Shown here: piece by piece, positions 1 to 10,077 of the stretch
Layout: every line of letters begins with the position of its first letter
Numbering within the stretch: the first letter of the stretch is position 1
Assembly: GCA_022750355.1 (NCBI GenBank)
Contig: JAKIVW010000013.1
Coordinates: 1 to 25,454 of the forward strand
DNA length: 25,454 bases
Reading direction: 5' to 3'
Source of the DNA: Thermoplasmata archaeon
GTDB taxonomy: Archaea; Thermoplasmatota; Thermoplasmata; Lutacidiplasmatales; UBA184
The notes under the pieces: generated by a model
Told to the model about the DNA's origin: nothing
Database searches by the model: none
The model's input: the letters and a program-made list of their open reading frames with translations, nothing else
Position numbers and translations under genes: made by a program

Positions 1-1
1 C

Positions 2-661
2 GTCGGTCCGTACGGGATCATCATGACCGTCAACTTCCTGAATCGCGGCGTCCTTTCGCTGGTGTTCCTCTACGTGCTGTTCCGCGGGGTCGAAGCCGAA
101 GGACGAGGTTGGGACTCGATTCGGAGCGGAGTTGCCTTTCTCTCCCTCTGGGCCGTCGGCGCCCTCATCCTCTCGGCGTTCCCGACCGACGTCCCCAGTC
201 TGCCGCTCTCCGGCCATGGGACCGTTCACCTGGTGGTGGCGCTGCTCGCGTTCTTTGGGGGCGCGGTGGGCGTCTTTGCCCTCGCCGACCATTTTGAAAA
301 GTCCGAACGGCTCCGGAGAGCGAAGCGCTTCGCCTTCCCGTTCGCGATCGTGGTCGTCCTGCTATTCGTGGTCGAGCTGACGGCGGGATTTGCCCTACCG
401 ACCATCGCGGCCCAGTACGGGGGGTTGGTCGAACGAGTCTTCCTGGGCTCGGTCCTCGCGTGGATTCTCGCGGTCTCTCTCTTTCTGACCCGCACGATGC
501 CCCGGCCGCCGCGTTCTTCTTTTACCCCAACGCGTCTGGGGGCGCTGGAGGATCCGGATCGGGTTCGCGGGGGGACACGGCGTCGCGCGAGGCCCATCCG
601 GTCCGCTCACGCTGCGAACTCTCTTGGCCTCCTTCCCCACGGGTCCGACCGGCAACGATGA
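2..661 (+). CDS. DUF998-like integral membrane protein, 5'-truncated
   Basis: The frame is open to the left edge, so the gene begins upstream; the ATG at 23 is internal, because in-frame residues VGPYGII precede it. About five hydrophobic helices are visible, followed by a hydrophilic, Arg/Pro-rich tail of roughly 50 residues. Helix layout, the FPTD motif after helix 2, a conserved-looking His (SGHGTVH) before helix 3 and the GLVERVF segment before the last helix resemble DUF998 membrane proteins, whose function is not established. The stop overlaps the transketolase start as ATGA (658-661), so the gene is probably translated with the pentose phosphate operon. A role in sugar uptake or sensing would be speculation. 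Family assignment is moderately sure; function is unknown. Confidence 0.6.
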   Translation, partial: VGPYGIIMTVNFLNRGVLSLVFLYVLFRGVEAEGRGWDSIRSGVAFLSLWAVGALILSAFPTDVPSLPLSGHGTVHLVVALLAFFGGAVGVFALADHFEKSERLRRAKRFAFPFAIVVVLLFVVELTAGFALPTIAAQYGGLVERVFLGSVLAWILAVSLFLTRTMPRPPRSSFTPTRLGALEDPDRVRGGTRRRARPIRSAHAANSLGLLPHGSDRQR

Positions 662-2673
662 CCGATTTGGATACGACATGCGTCAACACCCTGCGATTCC
701 TTGCGGTCGACTCGGTGGAGAAGGCCAAGTCGGGCCACCCGGGACTGCCGTTGGGGGCCGCGCCGATGGCCTACGTCCTATGGGACCGTTTCCTGCGTCA
801 CAATCCCGCCGACCCGAACTGGCCGAACCGGGACCGATTCATCCTGTCGGCCGGACATGGTTCGGCGCTGCTCTACGCACTTCTCCACGTCACGGGCTAC
901 GACCTCCCCCTCGAAGAACTCCAGCGATTCCGACAGTGGGGGAGCCGCACGCCCGGCCACCCGGAGCACGGACTCACTCCCGGGGTCGAGGCGACCACCG
1001 GACCGTTGGGCCAGGGGTTCGCCATGGGGGTGGGGATGGCGATCGCGGAGCGCCACCTCGCCGCGGCGCTCAACACGGACGGGGTCGCGCTCGTCGACCA
1101 CCACACGTATGGGATCGTCTCGGACGGAGACCTCATGGAGGGGATCTCGTCCGAGGCGGCTTCGCTCGCGGGGACTCTCGGCCTGGGCAAGCTGATCTAC
1201 CTCTATGACGACAACCACATCTCGCTGGAGGGCCCCACGGAATGGGCGTTTACCGAGAGCGTGCCCGAGCGCTTTGGGGCCTACGGTTGGCACGTTCTGA
1301 CCGTCCCCGATGGGAACGATCTCGAGGCGATCGGAGTGGCCTTGACCGAGGCCCGAGCCGACCGCCGACGACCGACCCTCATCTGCGTACGGACCCACAT
1401 CGGGTTCGGAAGTCCGGTACAGGACACTCGGGAAGCGCACGGCGAGCCGCTGGGCCCGGCGAATCTGAAAGCGACGAAAGAGAAACTAGGCTGGCCCCTC
1501 GAGCCGACGTTCCGATTCCCTGACGAGGCCCGAGCCCACTTCCGATTGGCCCTCGATCGAGGGGCCCACTGGCAGGCGGAGTGGGAGACGGTGCGGAATG
1601 CGTTCCGCTCGAGCGACCCGCTCCGTGCCGAGCGATGGGAAGGGCAGTGGGCGGGCCGCCTTCCTCCGGGGTGGGATTCGGCCATCCCGACCTTTGGCCC
1701 ATCCACCGGACCGATGGCGACGAGGGACGCTTCCCAGAAGTTCTTGGACGCGGTGGGCCCCACGCTTCCGGCCCTCCTCGGCGGAGCGGCCGACCTCTCG
1801 CCCTCGACCAAGACGCTGCTATCCGGTTCGTCCGATTACTCGGCCCGGGACGGGGGCGGGCGCAATTTCCATTTCGGAGTCCGCGAGCACGCGATGGTGG
1901 CGATCCTCAACGGGATGGCGCTCCACGGGGGACTCATCCCGTACGGCGGCACTTTCCTGACCTTTTCCGATTACGCGCGGGGCGCACTTCGACTTGCCGC
2001 GCTCCAGCAGACCCACGTGGTGTTCGTGTTCACCCACGATAGCATCGGCATGGGCGAGGACGGACCCACGCACCAACCGGTCGAACATGTGGTGAGCTTG
2101 CGTGCCATCCCGCACCTGAGGGTCATCCGACCGGCGGACGCGAACGAAACGACCGCCGCCTGGAGGGCCGCCCTCGAACGGAAAGGCCCGACCGCCCTCG
2201 TGTTCACCCGACAAAAGTTACCGGTCCTCGACCCGGCGAAATATCCGATCGCGATCGGCGTGCCCCGTGGCGGGTACGTTCTCTCCGAGGCGGAGGGGGG
2301 AACGCCCCGTGTGATCCTCATCGCGACCGGCTCGGAGGTTTCGCTGGCCCTCGACGCGCAACAACGCCTCCAGAGCATGGCCGTCCCGACCCGGGTCGTC
2401 TCCTTCCCATCGTGGGAGCTGTTCGAAGAACAATCGGAGTCCTATCGGATGGCCATGTTGCCCCCCGCAATCCCCAAGGTTTCGATCGAAGCCGGGGTGA
2501 CCCTGGGGTGGGCCCGATACGTTGGGCCCGACGGGGCATCGATCGGGGTGGATCGGTTCGGCGCTTCCGCTCCGGGCCCGGTCGTTCAGCGCGAATACGG
2601 CTTCACGGTCGAACACATCGTAGAAGTCGTCCAACCCCTCCTCGCGAAGCGTGGGGGAGGATCCCGACCGTGA
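658..2673 (+). CDS. tkt: Transketolase, full-length bacterial-type
   Basis: Thiamine-diphosphate enzyme moving two-carbon ketol units between xylulose 5-phosphate, ribose 5-phosphate and erythrose 4-phosphate in the non-oxidative pentose phosphate pathway. The 671-residue product spans the pyrophosphate-binding, pyrimidine-binding and C-terminal domains in one chain. Visible motifs: KSGHPGLPLGAAPM near the N-terminus, SAGHGSALLYALLH, the thiamine-binding SDGDLMEGISSEA (a GDGD variant) followed by YLYDDN, HGEPLG, then NFHFGVREHAM with the catalytic Glu and THDSIGMGEDGPTHQPVEH. The ATG at 658 was chosen over upstream in-frame codons because homology begins there and it forms an ATGA overlap with the preceding stop. 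Many archaea encode transketolase as two separate half-proteins, so the single long form suggests bacterial ancestry (inference). Confidence 0.97.
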   Translation: MTDLDTTCVNTLRFLAVDSVEKAKSGHPGLPLGAAPMAYVLWDRFLRHNPADPNWPNRDRFILSAGHGSALLYALLHVTGYDLPLEELQRFRQWGSRTPGHPEHGLTPGVEATTGPLGQGFAMGVGMAIAERHLAAALNTDGVALVDHHTYGIVSDGDLMEGISSEAASLAGTLGLGKLIYLYDDNHISLEGPTEWAFTESVPERFGAYGWHVLTVPDGNDLEAIGVALTEARADRRRPTLICVRTHIGFGSPVQDTREAHGEPLGPANLKATKEKLGWPLEPTFRFPDEARAHFRLALDRGAHWQAEWETVRNAFRSSDPLRAERWEGQWAGRLPPGWDSAIPTFGPSTGPMATRDASQKFLDAVGPTLPALLGGAADLSPSTKTLLSGSSDYSARDGGGRNFHFGVREHAMVAILNGMALHGGLIPYGGTFLTFSDYARGALRLAALQQTHVVFVFTHDSIGMGEDGPTHQPVEHVVSLRAIPHLRVIRPADANETTAAWRAALERKGPTALVFTRQKLPVLDPAKYPIAIGVPRGGYVLSEAEGGTPRVILIATGSEVSLALDAQQRLQSMAVPTRVVSFPSWELFEEQSESYRMAMLPPAIPKVSIEAGVTLGWARYVGPDGASIGVDRFGASAPGPVVQREYGFTVEHIVEVVQPLLAKRGGGSRP

Positions 2674-5426
2674 CCCGGCTGGCCGAACTCCTCGCCGCTG
2701 GCCAGTCCCCGTGGCTCGACTACATTCGACGCAGCCTGTTGACGAGCGGCGAACTTCGCCGAATGGTGGAGGTCGACGGGATCACCGGAGTGACGATCAA
2801 TCCCACGATCTTCGACAAGGCGATCGCGGGCAGCCAAGACTACGACGACGCCCTTCGTCAACTTCTCGCGAAGGATCCGGGTCTCTCGGCGGCCGAGCTC
2901 TACGAGCGACTCGCGGTCGAGGACGTGACCCGGGCCGCCGACGTCCTGCGGCCCGTCTTTGACCGGACCGAGGGGAAGGACGGGTTTGTCAGCCTCGAAG
3001 TCTCGCCCCGCCTCGCCCACGACACCGCGGGGACGCTCACCGAAGCGAAACGGCTCTGGTCCGCCGTGAACCGACCCAACCTTCTCATCAAGGTCCCGGC
3101 GACCGCCGAGGGAATCCCCGCCATCGAGGAACTTCTCGCGTCGGGAATCAACGTCAACATCACGTTGATGTTCTCGATTGCACACTACGAGGCCGTCGCC
3201 CAGGCCTACCTGCGGGGCCTCGCCCGGGCGCCCGACCCGACCCGCCTCTCTTCCGTGGCCTCCATTTTTGTGAGCCGGATCGACGCGGCGGTCGACCCGC
3301 TGCTCGACGCCTCCGATCGACCCGGGGCGAAGGAGCTCCGCGGACAGATCGCCGTCGCCAATTGCCGAGTGATCTACGCTAGGTTCTCGGAGATCTTTAC
3401 GGGCCTCGGGTTTGCGGCCTGGACGGGAAAAGGGGCCCGCCCCCAGCGAGTCCTCTGGGCGAGCACCAGTGCCAAGGACCCGACCTTCCGGGACACGGTG
3501 TACGTCGAGGAGCTCGTGGGTCCGGAGACGGTGGATACGATCCCCCCGGCCACGCTCACCGCGTTCGAGGACCACGGCGTGGTCCGGCCCGATGCGGTCG
3601 TGAACGGGGTCGTGGAGGCCCGCGGCCGATTGACCCGACTCGAGGCCCTCGGAGTGGACCTCGCGAGGGTGACCGCGGATCTGCAGGTCGAGGGGGTGGC
3701 GCTGTTCAGCGCCTCGTACGAGCATCTGCTGAGCTCGCTCGACGCCAAGAAAACCGCGATCCTGGCGAGCGCCGTCGACCCGCAGTCCTGGGCCATCGGA
3801 CCCGACGAGCCTCGCGTCGCCGCCCGGCTGGCGGCCTGGCAAGGGTCGCATGTGGGCGAACGAATCTGGCGGAACGACCCGAGCCTGTGGCCGGCCGCGC
3901 CCCCGTCCGACGTGGCGCAACGCATGGGTTGGCTCCACCTGCCGGAAACGATGCACCACGAGCTCGCCGAGCTCGAGGCCTTCGCCGAGGAGGTTCGGGC
4001 CGAAGGGATCCGCGACGTGGTCGTCCTCGGGATGGGCGGCTCCAGCCTGGCGCCGGACGTGTTCGCACGGATGTTCGGTCATCGGACGGGCTACCCACAA
4101 CTCCGTGTCCTCGACAGTACGCACCCCGATGCCGTGATGGCCCTCCATCGGCAGATCGACCCGATTCGGACGGTGTTCGCGGTCTCCAGCAAGTCCGGGA
4201 CGACCACCGAACCGCTGTCCTTCTTCCATTACTTCTGGGATGTGTTGCGGACGTTGGGCGTCCCGCCCGGCCGCCACTTCATCGCCATCACCGATCCGGG
4301 CACTCCGCTGGAAACACTCGCCCAGGACCGTCATTTTCGTGGGACGTTCCGTGCGACCCCGACGGTGGGGGGCCGCTACTCGGCGCTCACGCACTTCGGG
4401 CTCGTCCCCGCCGTACTGGCGGGAGTCGACATTCGGACTCTTCTCGATCGGGCCCGGACCATGGCGGAGTCGTGCGGTCCGAACGAACCGGTGAGCCAGA
4501 ACCCGGCCCTTCGCCTCGGCGCCGTCCTGGGAGAGATGAGCGCCCACGGTCGAGACAAACTCACGTTCTATGCTGCCCCCGGATTCGTCCCATTCCCGGA
4601 CTGGGCGGAACAATTGGTCGCGGAGAGCACCGGAAAGATCGGTCGCGGGATCGTCCCGGTGGTAGACGAACCCCGTCTGGCCCCCGAAAACTATGGCCCT
4701 GACCGGATCTTCGTCGAAATCGAGGTCGGCGACCGCCCCGACCCCGGGTTGTCCGCGCATACCGCCCATCTCGAGGCCGCGGGTCATCCCGTCGTGCGAT
4801 TGCGGGTCCGCGAACTTGCCGACCTCGGTCAGGAGTTCTTCCGCTGGGAGCTGGCCGTGGCCGCCGCGGGGATGATCCTCGGCATCGACCCTTACGACCA
4901 ACCGGACGTGGAGTTCGCGAAGGAGCTGGCCCGAAAGGCGATGGCCTCGGGAACGGACTCGAGCGCGACGACCCCGGTGATCACGGTCCTGGCCGCGAAC
5001 GATTCGGAACTCCGGCGCGCGGTGACGGAGTGGATGCACTCTTGCCGGCCCGGCGATTACGTCGGCATCCAGGCGTATCTGGCCCCCTCGGCGGAAACAC
5101 GCACTGCGCTCGACACCCTGCGCCGTACCGCGCTCGAGCGACTCCACGTCGCCACTACCCTCGGGTTCGGGCCTCGGTTTCTCCATTCGACCGGGCAGCT
5201 CCACAAGGGGGGACCGCCGACGGGGCTGTTCCTCCAGATCGTGGACACGCCGAGGCACGCCCTCGCCGTCCCCGATACGGACTACGGCTTTGGCCAACTG
5301 ATCCGTGCCCAGTCGTTGGGCGATTACCAAGCGCTCCGCCAGAAGGACCGTCGAGTCCTGCGCGTCGACCTCGGGACCGACGTTCCGGGAGGGCTCGCGC
5401 GCCTCGTCGAGGCCCTCCATGGGTAG
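2670..5426 (+). CDS. tal-pgi: Bifunctional transaldolase / glucose-6-phosphate isomerase
   Basis: A 918-residue fusion. Residues 1 to about 365 are transaldolase (ITGVTINPTIFDKAI; Schiff-base Lys141 in NLLIKVPAT; INVNITLMFS), which transfers dihydroxyacetone units from sedoheptulose 7-phosphate to glyceraldehyde 3-phosphate. From about residue 400 it is a phosphoglucose isomerase of two SIS-type halves (GMGGSSLAPD near 455, SSKSGTTTEPLSFF near 505, then GGRYSALTHFG), interconverting fructose 6-phosphate and glucose 6-phosphate. The transaldolase product is the isomerase substrate, so the fusion can return carbon directly to glucose 6-phosphate. The start is GTG 2670, overlapping the transketolase stop as GTGA; the reading frame extends further upstream but without homology. 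Such fusions are known from bacteria; I know of none typical of archaea. Confidence 0.95.
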   Translation: MTRLAELLAAGQSPWLDYIRRSLLTSGELRRMVEVDGITGVTINPTIFDKAIAGSQDYDDALRQLLAKDPGLSAAELYERLAVEDVTRAADVLRPVFDRTEGKDGFVSLEVSPRLAHDTAGTLTEAKRLWSAVNRPNLLIKVPATAEGIPAIEELLASGINVNITLMFSIAHYEAVAQAYLRGLARAPDPTRLSSVASIFVSRIDAAVDPLLDASDRPGAKELRGQIAVANCRVIYARFSEIFTGLGFAAWTGKGARPQRVLWASTSAKDPTFRDTVYVEELVGPETVDTIPPATLTAFEDHGVVRPDAVVNGVVEARGRLTRLEALGVDLARVTADLQVEGVALFSASYEHLLSSLDAKKTAILASAVDPQSWAIGPDEPRVAARLAAWQGSHVGERIWRNDPSLWPAAPPSDVAQRMGWLHLPETMHHELAELEAFAEEVRAEGIRDVVVLGMGGSSLAPDVFARMFGHRTGYPQLRVLDSTHPDAVMALHRQIDPIRTVFAVSSKSGTTTEPLSFFHYFWDVLRTLGVPPGRHFIAITDPGTPLETLAQDRHFRGTFRATPTVGGRYSALTHFGLVPAVLAGVDIRTLLDRARTMAESCGPNEPVSQNPALRLGAVLGEMSAHGRDKLTFYAAPGFVPFPDWAEQLVAESTGKIGRGIVPVVDEPRLAPENYGPDRIFVEIEVGDRPDPGLSAHTAHLEAAGHPVVRLRVRELADLGQEFFRWELAVAAAGMILGIDPYDQPDVEFAKELARKAMASGTDSSATTPVITVLAANDSELRRAVTEWMHSCRPGDYVGIQAYLAPSAETRTALDTLRRTALERLHVATTLGFGPRFLHSTGQLHKGGPPTGLFLQIVDTPRHALAVPDTDYGFGQLIRAQSLGDYQALRQKDRRVLRVDLGTDVPGGLARLVEALHG

Positions 5427-6033
5427 GGTCTCCCTGCTCCTCTGGGATATCGGGGGCGTGCTCCTGACCAACGGCTGGGACCGAGTCGGTCGCCGGGCGG
5501 CCGCCGAGAAGTTTCACCTGGACCCAGACGATCTCGACCGTCGCCACGAAACGGTGGCCGACGCGTTCGAGACGGGACGGCTCGACCTGGACCAGTACCT
5601 GGCGACCACGGTGTTCGACACCCCACGAGATTTCACACCGGAGGATTTCCGGACCTTCATGTGGTCGCGCTCGAGCCCCCACCGGGCCGCGCTGGAGTGC
5701 GCCCGCTCTTTGCGAGAGGGGGGCCAGTACGTGATGGCCGCGCTCAACAATGAGTCGACGGAATTGAACGACTACCGAATCTCGGCGTTCCACCTCCGGG
5801 ACGTCCTGCATCTCTTCCTAAGCTCCTGTTACACGGGGCGGCGCAAGCCCGATCCCCCGGCGTACCAGTACGCCCTGCAAGTCACCCAACATGAACCCGA
5901 TGAGACCCTCCTCCTCGACGATCGGCACGAGAACGTCGAGGCGGCCGCGCGGCTCGGCCTTCGCACCGTGTGGGTGCAGGATCCCGAGCGCGTCCGGGAA
6001 GATTTGGTCTCGGCGGGGATCACGTTCGGGTGA
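5419..6033 (+). CDS. HAD-superfamily phosphatase (IA-like)
   Basis: A 204-residue haloacid-dehalogenase-type hydrolase. Motif I is LLLWDIGGVL with the nucleophilic Asp (the second acidic residue of the usual DxD is Gly, as in YihX-like members). Motif II is ALNNES, motif III is the Lys in GRRKPDP, and motif IV is LLLDDRHENVEAA with the paired Asp. A helical cap insert lies between motifs I and II. The ATG at 5419 overlaps the preceding gene by eight bases (ATGGGTAG), and an 11-base gap leads to gnd. Its place between pentose phosphate genes suggests a sugar-phosphate phosphatase or a metabolite-repair enzyme removing side products of the pathway. That is inference; the substrate cannot be read from sequence. 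Confidence 0.88.
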   Translation: MGRVSLLLWDIGGVLLTNGWDRVGRRAAAEKFHLDPDDLDRRHETVADAFETGRLDLDQYLATTVFDTPRDFTPEDFRTFMWSRSSPHRAALECARSLREGGQYVMAALNNESTELNDYRISAFHLRDVLHLFLSSCYTGRRKPDPPAYQYALQVTQHEPDETLLLDDRHENVEAAARLGLRTVWVQDPERVREDLVSAGITFG

Positions 6034-6044
6034 GGAGCGCAGCG

Positions 6045-6953
6045 ATGAAACTGGGAATGGTCGGCCTCGGGAAGATGGGCGGCAACATGACGGTGCGTCT
6101 GGTCCAGGGCGGTCACTCGGTCGTCGGATATGCCCGGAACCCCGCCGTGGTCGACGTGGTCGTGAAGCAGGGTGCGACCGGCGCGAGTACGCTCGCCGAC
6201 CTCGTCCGTCAGTTGCCCGCCCCCCGGGTCATCTGGCTGATGATCCCGTCGGGTGACCCGGTCGATCAGACCCTGGCCCAACTCCGGCCTCTCCTTTCGC
6301 CCGGCGACCTGATCGTGGACGGGGGTAACTCGTACTATCGGGACAGCCTGCGACGGTCCGCGTTGGTGACCGGGTGGGGCTTCCGGTTTGTCGATGTCGG
6401 CACGAGCGGGGGGATCTGGGGACTCCAGGAAGGGTACTCGATGATGGTCGGAGGGACCGACGAGGACGTGGAGCGGATCCGACCGATCCTCGAGACGCTC
6501 GCTCCGGGGCCCCAGAAAGGTTGGGGTCACATGGGGCCTGTCGGCTCCGGTCACTTCGTAAAGATGGTCCACAACGGGATCGAATACGGCCTCATGCAGG
6601 CCTACGCGGAAGGGTTCGCGGTGTTGCAGGCCAAAAGCGATTTTTCGCTGGACCTCCATCAGATCGCGGAGGTCTGGCGATACGGCAGCGTGGTTCGCTC
6701 CTGGTTGCTGGAGTTGACGGAGGCCGCTCTCGCGGAGAACCCCACGCTGAAGGGGGTCGAACCGTGGGTGGCCGACTCGGGAGAGGGTCGCTGGACCGTC
6801 ACCGAGGCGATGGAGCTCAACATTCCCGCCCCGATCATCACCCTCGCCCTGCAGCAACGACTCCGATCGCGCGAGACCGACCCGTTCACGGAGCGCTTGC
6901 TCGCGATGATGCGCAACAAGTTCGGCGGCCACGAAGTGAAGACGGAACCGTAG
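6045..6953 (+). CDS. gnd: 6-phosphogluconate dehydrogenase, decarboxylating, short form
   Basis: Oxidatively decarboxylates 6-phosphogluconate to ribulose 5-phosphate. The 302-residue length fits the short GntZ-type class rather than the roughly 470-residue E. coli type. The N-terminal Rossmann fold has GLGKMGGNM; then come VDGGNSYYRD, the DVGTSGGIWG substrate motif, and GSGHFVKMVHNGIEYG with the catalytic Lys. After the second strand the sequence reads GYARNP: the acidic residue typical of NAD-preferring relatives is absent and an Arg is present, which may favour NADP (inference, weak). The start at ATG 6045 is preceded by TGAGGAG, a good ribosome-binding site. The gene ends two bases before zwf. 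Confidence 0.96.
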   Translation: MKLGMVGLGKMGGNMTVRLVQGGHSVVGYARNPAVVDVVVKQGATGASTLADLVRQLPAPRVIWLMIPSGDPVDQTLAQLRPLLSPGDLIVDGGNSYYRDSLRRSALVTGWGFRFVDVGTSGGIWGLQEGYSMMVGGTDEDVERIRPILETLAPGPQKGWGHMGPVGSGHFVKMVHNGIEYGLMQAYAEGFAVLQAKSDFSLDLHQIAEVWRYGSVVRSWLLELTEAALAENPTLKGVEPWVADSGEGRWTVTEAMELNIPAPIITLALQQRLRSRETDPFTERLLAMMRNKFGGHEVKTEP

Positions 6954-6955
6954 CC

Positions 6956-8397
<1,442 letters not shown>

Positions 8398-8413
<16 letters not shown>

Positions 8414-9174
8414 CCCCCGAGATTCGGGTCTTCGCCACCCTCAGCGGGGCGACGTCCGCGCTCGCACGTCATCTCTGCGCGGGCGCCCTCGAAGCGACTC
8501 GGGCGCGGGGCCGGTTCGCCTGGGTGCTCGCGGGGGGCCACACCCCCGAGGCCCTCTACCGACGGCTCTCCGACCGGTACGCCCACCGGTTTCCGTGGGC
8601 GCAGACCGAGGTCTACTTCGGGGACGAACGATGCGTCTCGCCTCGGAGCTCCCAGAGCAATTATGCGATGGCCCGGGCGTCGTTGCTCCGGCACGTCCCC
8701 GTCCCTCGACCGAGCATCCATCGGTTTCGCGGCGAGCTTCGACCGCCCTCCCGTGCGGTGGCCGAGTATGCGCGTCTGCTGGGACCCCTCCCGACCCAGC
8801 GCGACCGGGGCCACGCGCTGTTCGACTCGGTCCTGCTCGGGATCGGGCCGGATGGCCATACCGCCTCCTTGTTCCCGGGGGGCGCCGCGTTGCACGAGCG
8901 GCGGAGGACGGTCGTCGCGGTTCCGCGGTCCGGCCAACCCCCGTTCGTCCCCCGATTGAGCCTCACTCTCCCTGCCCTGGCCTCCTCGCGCGAGGTCGTC
9001 TTCCTCGTCGGCGGCGCCGAAAAGGCGGAAGCGATATCGAGCATTTTCCGGAGCCTTCCCCAGGGAACGATGACCCGGCCCGCGAGCCTCGTTCGCTCGC
9101 AGGGGCCCACGCGATGGTTCCTGGACCGGGCGGCGGCGGCCCTCCTCCCGGGCGCCGGCGCGAGCGCCCGGTAG
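8398..9174 (+). CDS. pgl: 6-phosphogluconolactonase
   Basis: Hydrolyses 6-phosphoglucono-lactone to 6-phosphogluconate, linking Zwf and Gnd. The 258-residue protein shows the DevB/Pgl family pattern in order: VLAGGHTPEALYRRL (phosphate loop), VYFGDERCVSPRSSQSNY, and LLGIGPDGHTASLFPG. The ATG at 8398 overlaps the zwf end by 16 bases and restores the expected N-terminus; the frame extends upstream but only as a shadow of zwf. It is the last gene of the operon, and its stop lies one base from the stop of the convergent kinase gene. A short Ala/Gly-rich tail ends the protein. Confidence 0.95.
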
Positions 9175-9175
9175 A

Positions 9176-9958
9176 CTAGCGAGGGGCTCGCGATTTGGAA
9201 CGACGCCGGGGTGCGCCGGGGGAATGGGAGGGGAGGGGGTCGAAGACCTCCGGGCCGGTCGCGGGAAATCCGGGCCAATCCGTTCCCCCCCAGAGCCGCA
9301 CACCCCCGACGATCGCTTCGCGATTATCCCCCCGCCGCACTCCGGGCAGCAACCGGTCGAGCTTCCGAACATTGCCGCCGCCGAGCACGACTTCGTCCGG
9401 TTCGAGCGCGTGCTCCAGAAGTTCGACCACCCGATAGACCTCGCGTTGCCACTTCTTCCGCCCGAGCCGTTCGAGACTGGCTTCGCCGACGTATTCCTCG
9501 TAGGTCCGTCCCTTCTTGTACGGGAGGTGGGCGAGCTCCATCGGCTGGAGTTTCCCCTCGATGATCATCGCGGAACCCAGACCGGTTCCCAGCCCGAGGA
9601 ACAGCATGTGACCTCCGCGGTAGCTGCCCAGCGCTTGCATGGCGGCGTCGTTGAGTATCCGGATCGGGCAGCCGAAGGCCCGTTCGAAGTCAAACCCCAT
9701 CCATCCCGCGCCGAGATTCTGGGGTTCGCGCGCGATCCGTCCCCGCACTACGAGTCCCGGGTAGCCGATGGCGACCGAGTCGTATCGTTCCCCTTTCAGC
9801 AGCCGTGAAAGGCCCCAAACCATTCGTTCCGGGGTGAGCCGAGGGCCCGAGGAGATCCGACGTTCTCGGGCGCTGTCCGAGAAGGCGGCTTTTACGTGAC
9901 TCCCGCCGATGTCGAGGATCAACACGCGTCGGGCCGGCTTCTGCGCAGCAGCACCCAT
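9176..9958 (-). CDS. ROK-family sugar kinase, polyphosphate-glucokinase-like
   Basis: Predicted to phosphorylate glucose to glucose 6-phosphate. The 260 residues include the phosphate-1 motif LDIGGSHVKAA, GYPGLVVRGRI, the catalytic-Asp region ILNDAAMQALGS, the phosphate-2 motif LFLGLGTGLGSAMI, an ELAHLPY segment in the place of the EFGH segment of polyphosphate glucokinases, and VLGGGNVRKLDRL. The CxCGxxGC zinc motif of many ROK kinases is absent, as in polyphosphate glucokinases. Whether the donor is polyphosphate or ATP cannot be told. The gene is convergent to pgl with one base between stops, and supplies the substrate of the neighbouring operon. A TATA-like box lies at 9984-9991, so the transcript may be leaderless. 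Confidence 0.85.
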   Translation of the reverse strand: MGAAAQKPARRVLILDIGGSHVKAAFSDSARERRISSGPRLTPERMVWGLSRLLKGERYDSVAIGYPGLVVRGRIAREPQNLGAGWMGFDFERAFGCPIRILNDAAMQALGSYRGGHMLFLGLGTGLGSAMIIEGKLQPMELAHLPYKKGRTYEEYVGEASLERLGRKKWQREVYRVVELLEHALEPDEVVLGGGNVRKLDRLLPGVRRGDNREAIVGGVRLWGGTDWPGFPATGPEVFDPLPSHSPGAPRRRSKSRAPR

Positions 9959-9983
9959 GGGCGTCCCTCGGAACCCGCGGTCC

Positions 9984-9991
9984 GATTAAGC
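9984..9991 (-). promoter_or_regulatory. Putative TATA box of the ROK kinase gene
   Basis: On the minus strand this reads GCTTAATC, centred about 29 bases upstream of the ATG at 9958. That spacing is what a leaderless archaeal transcript would need. It is an AT-rich island in a GC-rich region. Confidence 0.45.
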
Positions 9992-10077
9992 CTCTCGGCG
10001 TCCCACCCGGGACCGAGAACCCCGCGGCTCACTCCCCGAGCGCCGATCCAGCCCGGGGGATTACGCGGGACCCAGGC

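Noticed and set aside
2586..5471. A 961-codon open frame antisense to the transaldolase/isomerase gene
   Set aside because: It has no recognisable motifs and mirrors the codon bias of the plus-strand gene; long antisense frames are common at this GC content.
5829..6932. A 367-codon minus-strand frame across the HAD/gnd junction
   Set aside because: It covers two well-supported plus-strand genes and lacks any family motif.
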